From Arthrobacter sp. (lineage in GTDB: Bacteria; Actinomycetota; Actinomycetes; Actinomycetales; Micrococcaceae): a DNA stretch of 12,594 bases. Positions 6,783 to 12,594 of this stretch are shown here, piece by piece (within the stretch, counting starts at the first letter, position 1; each line of letters begins with the position of its first letter). Location: the NCBI GenBank assembly GCA_030147325.1, contig JASLAA010000090.1, forward strand, positions 1 through 12,594, given 5' to 3'. A program made the translations under genes and the position numbers. Under the pieces are notes generated by a model that saw only the letters and a list, made by a program, of their open reading frames with translations, made no database searches and was not told the origin of the DNA.

Positions 6783-8497
6783 GAGTCGACCTGCAGCTGC
6801 GCGTCCCGACCGGTACCGGGGTCGGCGGCGCGTTCCACCCGGTCTGCCCCTGCGCCTGCGGATCCTATCCGCGCTCCGCCGGAGCGCGGATAGGGGAGGC
6901 GGACCGTGAACCGCGCTCCGCCGTCGTCCGTGTCACCCACCTCGAGCGCGCCGGCGAAGCGCTGGACGGCCTGCCGGACCAGTGCAAGGCCGATGCCGCG
7001 CCCACCCGGCACGGCGAGCGGTTCCTTCGTGCTGTAGCCGAAGTCGAAGATCCTCGTCTTCTCGGAATCCGGCAGGCCGTTGCCGCTGTCCTCCACGACG
7101 ATCTCCAGCAGGGGACCATCGGGGCCGGTCGCCCGTCGCACCGACAGGAGGACCCGGGGTTCCTGGGACGCCGCCGCTTCATCGAAGGCGTTGTCGAGGA
7201 GGTTCCCGATGATCGTCACGAGGTCCACGGGGTTCAGGCGACCGGCCTGCGCGTCGGGCGCGATCTCGGTCGTCAGCTCGATCCCGCGCTCGTTCGCCTG
7301 CGCCGCCTTGCCGACCAGAAGGGCGGCGATGAAGGGTTCCTCGACCGCGCGGACCACCTCGTCCGTGAGGCGCTGGGACTGCTGCAGGTCCCGCGTCGCG
7401 AAGTCGAGGGCATCGGCGCTCCTGCCGAGCTCCACCAGCGAGACGATCGTGTGGAGCCGGTTGGCGTGTTCGTGGGTCTGGGAGCGCAACGCGTCGGTCA
7501 GGGTGCGCATCGTCTCGACCTGACCCGTGAGCGCCTCGATCTCCGTGTGGTCCCGCAGGGTCGTGACCGTGCCGAGCGCAGTCTGCGGCTGGTTGGCTCG
7601 TCCTGCGGGTGCAGGGGGTACGGCGGGCTCCTGGTTCACCACCAGGACCCTGTCCTCCGTCAGGTGGACCTCGTCGCGTGCCTTCCGGCCCGACGCGAGG
7701 AGCTGGCGGAGGGACGGCGGAACGGCGAGGTGTGACGCCGGGACCGGCTGCTGGGTCCCGTCAAGCCCGAGGAGCCGAGCCGCCTGGTCGTTGTAGAGCA
7801 CGAGTCTGCCCCGGGCATCCGTCAGCAGGAGGCCCTCGCGGACGGAGTGGAGGACGGAGTCGTAGAAGACGAAGGTCCGCGACAGTTCTGCCGGACCCAT
7901 TCCGAGGGTCGCATCCCGCAGGCGTCGGCTGAGCAGGAAGGACACCAGTGCACCGAGCGCCAGTGCTCCGAGGGCGATGAAGGCGACGAGTGGCAGCTGC
8001 GCGTTCCGGGCGACTGCGGCGCGGTCCACCGTGATGCCGGCCGCGACCATCGCCCTGACGGTCCCGTCGTCATCAAGCACCGGGACGATCGAGCGGATCG
8101 AGGGCCCGAGGGTCCCGGCGTACGTCTCGGTCTGGGTACGTCCGGCCAGTGCTTCCGATACCGAACCGATGTAGGGCTTGCCGATCTGCTCCGGGTTGCG
8201 ATGGGTGTAGCGCGTCCGGTCGGGCGCCATGATGGTGATGAAGTCGACGCCTAGGCGATCCATGACATCGACGGCGTAGGGCTGCAGGGCGGCGGAGGGA
8301 GCGGGGGCCTCGACGGCTTCGAGCACGGCGGGCTCGAGGGCGATGGCTGTGGCTACCGCGACCATGCGCTCGCGGGCGGCGTCGTTGACGCCCTGCGCGG
8401 CGTCCAGGTACAGGATCACCGAGAGTGACGCCGAGAGGACCATGACGAAGACGAGTTGGGCCAGGAAGAACTGCCGGGCGAGACTCCATCGACGCAC
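6779..8497 (-). CDS. CitA/DcuS-type sensor histidine kinase
   Basis: A 572-residue membrane sensor. TM1 is about residues 9-31. An extracellular PAS-like (PASp) domain follows (35-160), with the carboxylate-binding pattern of the family: Arg96 and His99 (RYTHRNPEQIGKPYIG) and Arg135 (GPSIRSIVPV). TM2 is about 168-190, then a cytoplasmic PAS domain (207-320). The kinase has His342 in LRSQTHEHANRLHTI, the N box GNLLDNAFDE (431-440), G1 EDSGNG (469-474) and G2 GGRGIG (498-503). I choose GTG 8497 because GGGAAGGAG lies just upstream and VRRWSLARQFFLAQ is the usual N-terminus. ATG 8581 would precede the likely transcription start and add 28 unlikely residues. The catalytic domain should end near residue 534; the last 38 residues are an extra low-complexity tail that begins in a 31-base palindrome. 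It probably senses C4-dicarboxylate or citrate to control dctA. Confidence 0.92.
   Translation of the reverse strand: MRRWSLARQFFLAQLVFVMVLSASLSVILYLDAAQGVNDAARERMVAVATAIALEPAVLEAVEAPAPSAALQPYAVDVMDRLGVDFITIMAPDRTRYTHRNPEQIGKPYIGSVSEALAGRTQTETYAGTLGPSIRSIVPVLDDDGTVRAMVAAGITVDRAAVARNAQLPLVAFIALGALALGALVSFLLSRRLRDATLGMGPAELSRTFVFYDSVLHSVREGLLLTDARGRLVLYNDQAARLLGLDGTQQPVPASHLAVPPSLRQLLASGRKARDEVHLTEDRVLVVNQEPAVPPAPAGRANQPQTALGTVTTLRDHTEIEALTGQVETMRTLTDALRSQTHEHANRLHTIVSLVELGRSADALDFATRDLQQSQRLTDEVVRAVEEPFIAALLVGKAAQANERGIELTTEIAPDAQAGRLNPVDLVTIIGNLLDNAFDEAAASQEPRVLLSVRRATGPDGPLLEIVVEDSGNGLPDSEKTRIFDFGYSTKEPLAVPGGRGIGLALVRQAVQRFAGALEVGDTDDGGARFTVRLPYPRSGGARIGSAGAGADRVERAADPGTGRDAQLQVDS
6864..6894. 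repeat. 31-base perfect palindrome inside the 3' end of the sensor kinase gene
   Basis: Arm CCTATCCGCGCTCCG (6864-6878), a single central C at 6879, and its exact reverse complement CGGAGCGCGGATAGG (6880-6894). It is translated in frame as part of PYPRSGGARIG, right after the kinase domain's normal last strand (FTVRLP). It starts about 80 bases before the response regulator ATG. It could fold in mRNA or act as a DNA site, or be an inserted palindromic element. Confidence 0.85.
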
Positions 8498-8568
8498 GCC
8501 GCTCCCGCTCCTTCCCTCTCCTGCCGGCAAGACCGGGCTGCCCCGCCCGATAGGGGTCGGCCATGACC

Positions 8569-8597
8569 AGTATGAACGCAATGGTGATGGCGGTCAC
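8569..8597 (-). promoter_or_regulatory. Candidate promoter of the sensor kinase-response regulator operon
   Basis: On the minus strand, GTGACC (8597-8592; compare TTGACA) and CATACT (8574-8569; compare TATAAT) are 17 bases apart. Transcription would start near 8562, giving a leader of about 65 bases to the GTG at 8497. This supports the shorter kinase start. The -35 overlaps the CRP-like site described separately. Confidence 0.45.
8584..8597. promoter_or_regulatory. CRP/GlxR-like site GTGA-N6-TCAC
   Basis: GTGA TGGCGG TCAC keeps the inner half-sites and six-base spacing of the CRP-family consensus TGTGA-N6-TCACA; the outermost bases (G and T) do not match. It lies between the divergent kinase and dctA genes, on the candidate kinase -35 and 120 bases upstream of the dctA start. 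Catabolite-type control of dicarboxylate uptake by a CRP/GlxR protein would make sense, but the match is to a short motif only. Confidence 0.4.
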
Positions 8598-8684
8598 TCG
8601 TGGTGTCACGATCGGGGAGAACCATCCAACACTACGCTTCCTGGTGGGACCTCCGCGGACGAAGAACGACCTTCGCCGTCGACG

Positions 8685-8699
8685 CCGCCGGGCCGGCGG
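8685..8699. repeat. GC-rich hairpin directly before the dctA ribosome binding site
   Basis: CCGCCGG-G-CCGGCGG is a perfect seven-base stem around one central base (in RNA the loop would be larger), ending five bases before the AAGGAG site at 8705-8710. In the dctA leader it could modulate ribosome access or mark a processing site. There is no anti-structure that I can define by eye. Confidence 0.5.
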
Positions 8700-8716
8700 A
8701 CACCAAGGAGTACAGC

Positions 8717-10123
8717 ATGGCTATGGCGCCATCGTCGTCCGACAGCGGACCCATCAAGACCCGTAGACGGGTGGACAAGACCCACTTCCTCTACATAGCA
8801 GTGATTGCGGCCGTGATCCTTGGAGCGATCCTCGGCCTCGTGTTCCCGGAGTTCGCCAAGTCGCTCAAACCCCTCGGCACGGGCTTCATCAATCTGATCA
8901 AGATGATGATCGCCCCCATCATCTTCTGCACCATCGTGCTCGGGGTCGGGTCGATCGCGAAGGCTGCGACGGTCGGCAAGGTCGGCGGCCTCGCGCTGGG
9001 CTACTTCATGATCATGTCGACCTTCGCCCTGGGCATCGGTCTGGTGGTGGGGAACCTGATCCAGCCGGGTGAGGGCCTCGACATCTCGTCGTCGACCTAC
9101 GAGATCCCTGCGACGGCCGAGGGCGCGCCCGAGGGCACCGCGGGCTTCCTGCTCAGCATCATCCCGACGACGCTCCTTTCCTCGCTGACGGGCCCCAGCA
9201 TCCTGCAGACCCTTTTCGTCGCTCTGCTCGTGGGCTTCGCCCTGCAGAAGATGGGCTCCGCCGGAAAGCCGATCCTGCGCGGCATCGGGCACATCCAGGC
9301 ACTCGTGTTCCGCATCCTTATCATGATCATGTGGCTCGCGCCGATCGGTGCCTTCGGTGCCATCGCCGCGGTCGTCGGTGAGACAGGGGTGCAGGCCATC
9401 ATCAGCATGGCTACCCTGATGATCGCCTTCTACATCACCTGCGCCCTGTTCATCGTGGTGATCCTGGGCGGCCTGTTGAAGCTGGTCACCGGTGTCAACA
9501 TCTTCAAACTGATGAAGTACCTCGGACGCGAGTACCTGCTGATCTTCAGCACCTCCTCCTCCGAAGCTGCGCTTCCCCGCCTGATCGCGAAGATGGAGCA
9601 CCTCGGCATCTCCAAGCCGGTTGTCGGCGTCACCGTGCCCACGGGGTATTCCTTCAACCTGGACGGGACCGCGATCTACCTCACCATGGCAGCGCTGTTC
9701 GTGGCAGAGGCACTCGGCAAGCCCCTCGCCCTCGGCGAGCAGATCTCCCTGCTGATCTTCATGATCATCGCGTCCAAGGGTGCGGCGGGCGTCACCGGAG
9801 CCGGTCTCGCCACCCTTGCCGGCGGGTTGCAGTCGCACCGCCCCGACCTCGTGGACGGCGTCGGACTCATCGTCGGCATCGACCGCTTCATGTCGGAAGC
9901 CCGCGCGCTCACCAACTTCACCGGTAACGCCGTCGCCACGGTCCTGATCGGGACCTGGACGAAGGAGATCGACCGGGGTCGCGTCGACGAGGTACTCGAC
10001 GGGCGGTTGCCGTTCGACGAGGCGACGATGACCACCGACCACCGCTTCGACGACGACAACGACGTCGAGGAGAGCTCTGCTGTCACGACGGACGCCGCCA
10101 TCCGTGGAGTGTCCGCCCGCTGA
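8717..10123 (+). CDS. dctA: C4-dicarboxylate:cation symporter DctA
   Basis: A 468-residue inner-membrane transporter of the DAACS (glutamate transporter-like) family, taking up succinate, fumarate or malate with protons or sodium. Diagnostic elements appear in order: serine-rich hairpin HP1 FSTSSSEAALPRL (277-289), TM7 NLDGT (314-318) within GYSFNLDGTAIYLTMAALF, HP2 SKGAAGVTGAG (353-363) and TM8 DRFMSEARALTNFTGNAVAT (389-408). Position of the SEARALTN residues favours dicarboxylate over glutamate transport. The start is ATG 8717, six bases after AAGGAG; the open frame extends to 8600 but those codons cover regulatory DNA and no transporter N-terminus. An acidic hydrophilic C-terminal tail of about 40 residues (DDDNDVEESS) faces the cytoplasm. 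It diverges from the carboxylate-sensing kinase operon, its probable activator, and is followed by a strong terminator. Confidence 0.94.
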   Translation: MAMAPSSSDSGPIKTRRRVDKTHFLYIAVIAAVILGAILGLVFPEFAKSLKPLGTGFINLIKMMIAPIIFCTIVLGVGSIAKAATVGKVGGLALGYFMIMSTFALGIGLVVGNLIQPGEGLDISSSTYEIPATAEGAPEGTAGFLLSIIPTTLLSSLTGPSILQTLFVALLVGFALQKMGSAGKPILRGIGHIQALVFRILIMIMWLAPIGAFGAIAAVVGETGVQAIISMATLMIAFYITCALFIVVILGGLLKLVTGVNIFKLMKYLGREYLLIFSTSSSEAALPRLIAKMEHLGISKPVVGVTVPTGYSFNLDGTAIYLTMAALFVAEALGKPLALGEQISLLIFMIIASKGAAGVTGAGLATLAGGLQSHRPDLVDGVGLIVGIDRFMSEARALTNFTGNAVATVLIGTWTKEIDRGRVDEVLDGRLPFDEATMTTDHRFDDDNDVEESSAVTTDAAIRGVSAR

Positions 10124-10172
10124 CGCCGGAGTACCGGACGGCAGCCCCGACGGGGAGCCGGCTGCAGGAAGT

Positions 10173-10210
10173 GACGACGGCCCGGTTCGACCGGGCCGTC
10201 GTCTTTCGTT
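10173..10210 (+). terminator. Rho-independent terminator of dctA
   Basis: A perfect 14-base stem, GACGACGGCCCGGT (10173-10186) with ACCGGGCCGTCGTC (10190-10203), around loop TCG, followed by TTTCGTT. It ends dctA transcription 50 bases after the stop. A smaller hairpin, GCAGCC with GGCTGC (10141-10165), lies just ahead. Confidence 0.88.
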
Positions 10211-10213
10211 CCG

Positions 10214-10242
10214 GCCGTCCGCGCACCCCGCACGCGGACGGC
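10214..10242. repeat. Hairpin after the dctA terminator
   Basis: Perfect ten-base arms GCCGTCCGCG (10214-10223) and CGCGGACGGC (10233-10242) around a nine-base loop. Neither side has a T-tract. It lies four bases past the terminator's T-run and 155 bases ahead of parA; it may back up termination or belong to the parA control region. Confidence 0.6.
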
Positions 10243-10335
10243 AACGTTCGACCTCAGGTTGAGGATCAAGGCTCGCTGCTCGCGGGGACAGGCCCGGCCG
10301 TCCGCCGCGGCGTTGTACCGTGGACTAGAAGAAAT

Positions 10336-10362
10336 GCCGGTCCGGTTCTATGACGGACCGGC
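10336..10362. repeat. Inverted repeat in the parA upstream region
   Basis: Perfect nine-base arms GCCGGTCCG (10336-10344) and CGGACCGGC (10354-10362) around loop GTTCTATGA, 34 bases ahead of the chosen parA start. No T-tract follows. It may be an RNA hairpin in the parA leader or an operator. It would be coding only if parA began at the ATG at 10334, which I consider less likely. Confidence 0.6.
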
Positions 10363-10396
10363 CTGCACCGATACCGATGGAAGCGTGGAGAGATAC

Positions 10397-11284
10397 GTGA
10401 GTAGCGAACAGGGTTCGACCACTCTGCCCGGCGCAGCGGATGCGGAGATGGGTCCCACCGGCCGCCCTGTGACCGAGTTCCCGGAGCCGCCGGTCCTCGA
10501 TTCGCACGGCCCGGCCAGGGTCATCGCGATGGTGAACCAGAAGGGCGGCGTGGGCAAGACGACGTCGACCATCAACCTCGGTGCCGCCCTCGCGGAAGCC
10601 GGACGCAAGGTGCTCCTGGTGGATTTCGACCCGCAGGGCGCGCTGTCCGCCGGTCTGGGCACCAATCCGCATGAGCTGGACGTGACCGTGTACAACGTGC
10701 TGATGGACCGCAAGGTCACCATCCACGACGCCATCCAGCACACGGCGATCGACAACATCGATCTGCTGCCCGCCAACATCGACCTGTCAGCAGCCGAGGT
10801 CCAGCTCGTCAACGAGGTCGCCCGCGAGCAGGTGCTGGACAGGGCTCTGCGCAAGGTCGCGGACGACTACGACGTCATCCTCATCGACTGCCAGCCGAGC
10901 CTCGGGCTGCTCACGGTCAACGCGCTGACCGCCGCCCACGGAGTCATCATCCCGCTGATCTGCGAGTTCTTCGCCCTCCGCGCGGTGGCCCTGCTCGTGG
11001 AGACGATCGAGAAGGTGCAGGACCGCCTGAATCCGCGCCTGCAGATCGACGGCGTGCTCGCCACCATGTACGACGCACGGACGCTGCACAGCCGCGAGGT
11101 CATCGCCCGTCTCGTCGAGGCCTTCGGTGACAAGGTCTTCGAGACCGTCATCAAGCGCACCATCAAGTTCGCGGACGCCACCGTGGCAGCCGAGCCCATC
11201 ACGTCCTATGCCGCGAACCACTCCGGCGCCGACGCCTACCGCAGGCTCGCCAAGGAGCTCATCAGCAGGGGCGGAGCTCCCTAG
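10397..11284 (+). CDS. parA: ParA/Soj-family ATPase, orphan copy linked to scpAB
   Basis: A 295-residue partition-type ATPase that binds DNA non-specifically as an ATP dimer. After a 38-residue variable N-terminus it has the deviant Walker A KGGVGKTT (49-56; signature Lys49 and catalytic-loop Lys54), the Walker A' region VDFDPQGA (75-82) and Walker B ILIDCQPS (161-168, Asp164). The block LLTVNALTAAHGVIIPLICEFFALR is close to Arthrobacter ParA/Soj proteins. The start is GTG 10397 after GGAGAG; the open frame begins at 10259 and an ATG at 10334 would add 21 residues. No parB follows and no parS (TGTTTCACGTGAAACA-like) site is visible, so this is the xerD/scp-linked copy, distinct from the parAB usually found near oriC. 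It runs into scpA with a short gap and is probably co-transcribed with scpAB. Confidence 0.92.
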   Translation: MSSEQGSTTLPGAADAEMGPTGRPVTEFPEPPVLDSHGPARVIAMVNQKGGVGKTTSTINLGAALAEAGRKVLLVDFDPQGALSAGLGTNPHELDVTVYNVLMDRKVTIHDAIQHTAIDNIDLLPANIDLSAAEVQLVNEVAREQVLDRALRKVADDYDVILIDCQPSLGLLTVNALTAAHGVIIPLICEFFALRAVALLVETIEKVQDRLNPRLQIDGVLATMYDARTLHSREVIARLVEAFGDKVFETVIKRTIKFADATVAAEPITSYAANHSGADAYRRLAKELISRGGAP

Positions 11285-11300
11285 TGACGCGGCTCGTGCG

Positions 11301-11316
11301 GTGCGCCCGGGCGCAC
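11301..11316. repeat. 16-base perfect palindrome at the parA-scpA junction
   Basis: GTGCGCCC followed directly by GGGCGCAC, starting 16 bases after the parA stop, and followed by a second palindrome, ACTAGT (11315-11320). The first bases are themselves a candidate scpA start codon. The structure may reduce scpA translation relative to parA or mark RNA processing. Confidence 0.7.
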
Positions 11317-12389
11317 TAGTGGTCCCCGTGCCGACCGTCCAGGCTGGCGAGGGGGCTCCGGCGTCCCAGCCCGCCGCCCGCAGCGGCAAGGTTGGACAGG
11401 ATGCCGGCCCCCGCGGCACAGCAGGTCGGAACCGCCAGGAACGGGACGGCGTACAGCCGGGGGCCGACGGCCAGCCCGTCTTCGCGGTCCAACTGGCCAA
11501 CTTCAGCGGTCCCTTCGACCTGCTGCTGAATCTCATCTCCCGCCGCGAGCTCGACATCACGGAGATCGCCCTCGCCCAGGTGACGGATGAATTCATCACG
11601 CATATCCGTCGGATCCAGGCCGCGGAGGGGGAGTGGAAACTGGACGAAGCCAGCGAGTTCCTCGTCGTCGCGGCTACCCTCCTCGACCTGAAGGCGGCCC
11701 GCCTCCTCCCTGCAGGTGCCGTCGAGGACGAGGAGGACGTCGCCCTGCTCGAGGCACGCGACCTGCTGTTCGTCAGGCTCCTGCAGTACAAGGCCTTCAA
11801 GGAGATGGCACGGTACCTGGCGGGACGACTCGAGGAGGAGGATGCGCGCCATCCGCGGGACGTCCCCCTGGAGCCGGAGTTCACCCGATTGCTGCCGGAA
11901 CTGATCTGGAAGCATTCGCCCGAGGAGTTCGCGGCACTCGCGGCGAAAGTACTCGCTCCTCGCCGGCAGCCACCGAGCGAGGTGGGCATCGAGCACCTGC
12001 ACGCCCCGGCCGTCAGCGTCAGCGACCAGACGGTGGTCCTGCAGGACCTGCTGCGGGCGAGGGGGACGCTGTCCTTCAGGCAGCTCACCGAGGACGCGGA
12101 ATCCCGGATCGTCCTGGTGGTGCGCTTCCTCGCCCTGCTCGAGATGTTCCGCGACGGCGCCATCACCTTCGATCAGTCGGCGCCCCTGTCAGAACTGCTG
12201 GTGAGGTGGAGCGCGGGGGAGGGGCGATGGTCGGCGAGACCCCTCGCCAGCGATGTCGAAGGAACCGGTGACGGTCAGGACGCAGGCGATCCGGCAGAAC
12301 GCCGGACGGTAGGGAAGGCCCGACCCGACGCGGATGAAGAGCACGACGACGCAGGACCCGGAACCGGGGAGGGGAAGACACGTGGCTGA
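11301..12389 (+). CDS. scpA: Segregation and condensation protein ScpA (kleisin)
   Basis: The kleisin subunit that bridges SMC heads and, with ScpB, forms the bacterial condensin complex. The N-terminal SMC-neck binding domain begins at FAVQLANFSGPFDLLLNLIS, residue 61 by this numbering, and continues through RRELDITEIALAQVTDEF. The C-terminal winged helix ends near ELLVRW (about 303). An unusually long N-terminal stretch of 60 residues and a charged tail of 59 residues (304-362) flank the core; both look disordered. The start is uncertain: GTG 11301, 11319 and 11328 are all possible and none has a good ribosome binding site, while the frame is open back to 11127 inside parA. I use 11301 as the first start after the parA stop. 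The stop overlaps scpB by eight bases. Confidence 0.88.
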   Translation: MRPGALVVPVPTVQAGEGAPASQPAARSGKVGQDAGPRGTAGRNRQERDGVQPGADGQPVFAVQLANFSGPFDLLLNLISRRELDITEIALAQVTDEFITHIRRIQAAEGEWKLDEASEFLVVAATLLDLKAARLLPAGAVEDEEDVALLEARDLLFVRLLQYKAFKEMARYLAGRLEEEDARHPRDVPLEPEFTRLLPELIWKHSPEEFAALAAKVLAPRRQPPSEVGIEHLHAPAVSVSDQTVVLQDLLRARGTLSFRQLTEDAESRIVLVVRFLALLEMFRDGAITFDQSAPLSELLVRWSAGEGRWSARPLASDVEGTGDGQDAGDPAERRTVGKARPDADEEHDDAGPGTGEGKTRG

Positions 12390-12594
12390 GGAGACCGGGA
12401 CCGCGGCCGGCATCGAGGAACTATCCGTCGAGGACCTAGCCGTCGAGGACCTGGCCGTCGAGGAACGACCGGGCGGGCTCCGCGGGGCTGTCGAGGCGAT
12501 CCTGATGGTGGCGGAGCGGCCCGTCACCGAGGAGCAGCTGGCAGCGGTCCTCGATCGGCCCACCCACGTGGTGCACGCTCTCCTGGTGGAACTG
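12382..12594 (+). CDS. scpB: Segregation and condensation protein ScpB (3' end outside window)
   Basis: The first 71 codons of the kleisin-associated winged-helix protein that dimerises on ScpA in the SMC complex. GTG 12382 has a GGGGAGGGG site (12366-12374) seven bases upstream, inside the end of scpA, so translation is coupled. After an acidic lead of about 32 residues, GGLRGAVEAILMVAERPVTE opens the first winged-helix domain, matching actinobacterial ScpB. The lead contains a tandem VEDLA repeat. The gene runs off the right edge with no break visible. Confidence 0.92.
   Translation, partial: MAEETGTAAGIEELSVEDLAVEDLAVEERPGGLRGAVEAILMVAERPVTEEQLAAVLDRPTHVVHALLVEL
12427..12466 (+). repeat. 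15-base tandem repeat in the 5' end of scpB
   Basis: Two full copies, GTCGAGGACCTAGCC (12427-12441) and GTCGAGGACCTGGCC (12442-12456), differ at one base, and a partial third copy begins at 12457 (GTCGAGGA). It encodes VEDLA-VEDLA-VEE in the acidic N-terminal lead. Copy number could vary between strains without shifting the frame. Confidence 0.85.

Noticed and set aside
8498..8581. Longer sensor kinase start at ATG 8581
   Set aside because: It would place coding sequence over the candidate -10 and upstream of the likely transcript start; GTG 8497 has a purine-rich ribosome binding site and the family N-terminus.
8599..8610. CGTG-GTGT-CACG inverted repeat beside the CRP-like site
   Set aside because: Four-base arms are too short to separate from chance in this base composition.
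8600..8716. N-terminal extension of dctA from 8600
   Set aside because: The 39 added residues are not transporter-like, and ATG 8717 has AAGGAG at ideal spacing.
8606..10042. A 478-codon open frame on the minus strand opposite dctA
   Set aside because: Its translation is rich in Asp, His, Glu and Gln with no domain; dctA on the plus strand has a ribosome binding site and all family motifs.
10787..12166. A 459-codon minus-strand frame opposite parA and scpA
   Set aside because: Serine/arginine-rich shadow translation; parA and scpA match known families on the plus strand.
10397..12594. ParA as evidence for a plasmid or integrated plasmid partition system
   Set aside because: No parB, centromere repeats or replication gene; the parA-scpA-scpB order is a normal chromosomal arrangement in actinobacteria.
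1..12594. CRISPR array, toxin-antitoxin pair, defence genes, tRNA or riboswitch
   Set aside because: None found by eye: no regularly spaced repeats, no tRNA-like cloverleaf with CCA-proximal arms, no small paired genes, and no recognisable riboswitch core.

Overview
The window comes from a high-GC actinobacterium, most likely Arthrobacter or a close relative in the Micrococcaceae. This rests on strong GC bias at third codon positions, frequent GTG starts, an Arthrobacter-like Soj/ParA protein, and the xerD ... parA-scpA-scpB gene order typical of actinobacterial chromosomes. It reads as chromosome, with no transposase, integron, phage gene, CRISPR array, tRNA or rRNA visible.

Layout. (1) Positions 1-1481, plus strand: xerD (start just outside the window) followed one base later by a NUDIX hydrolase that resembles MTH1/NUDT1. 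(2) Positions 1503-5801, minus strand: a compact operon, gntR-prpD-prpB-prpC, encoding the methylcitrate cycle for propionyl-CoA together with its probable FCD-type GntR regulator. Its control region (5802-6059) holds two perfect TGTATACA palindromes, one over the likely promoter. (3) Positions 6060-8497, minus strand: a CitA/DcuS-type sensor kinase and a CitB/DcuR-type response regulator, overlapping by ATGA. (4) Positions 8717-10123, plus strand: dctA, a C4-dicarboxylate:cation symporter, divergent from the kinase and followed by a strong rho-independent terminator. (5) Positions 10397-12594, plus strand: parA (Soj-like), scpA and the start of scpB, the condensin accessory module.

How the parts fit. 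XerD, ParA and ScpA/ScpB serve chromosome dimer resolution and segregation and frame the window. Between them lies a carbon-source block. The methylcitrate cycle converts propionyl-CoA plus oxaloacetate to succinate and pyruvate. The two-component system probably senses an external di- or tricarboxylate and switches on DctA, which imports succinate, fumarate or malate. Propionyl-CoA activation (prpE/acs) and 2-methylaconitate hydration (aconitase) are not encoded here.

Intergenic stretches. No gap exceeds 300 bases. The three largest are 5802-6059 (GntR operators, promoter, two inverted repeats), 8498-8716 (promoter of the kinase operon, a CRP-like site, a hairpin before the dctA ribosome binding site) and 10124-10396 (dctA terminator and two further hairpins before parA). 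I see no unknown multi-gene system. The interest lies in regulatory DNA, several strong palindromes, unusual residues in the NUDIX protein, and the way a catabolic block sits inside a segregation locus.
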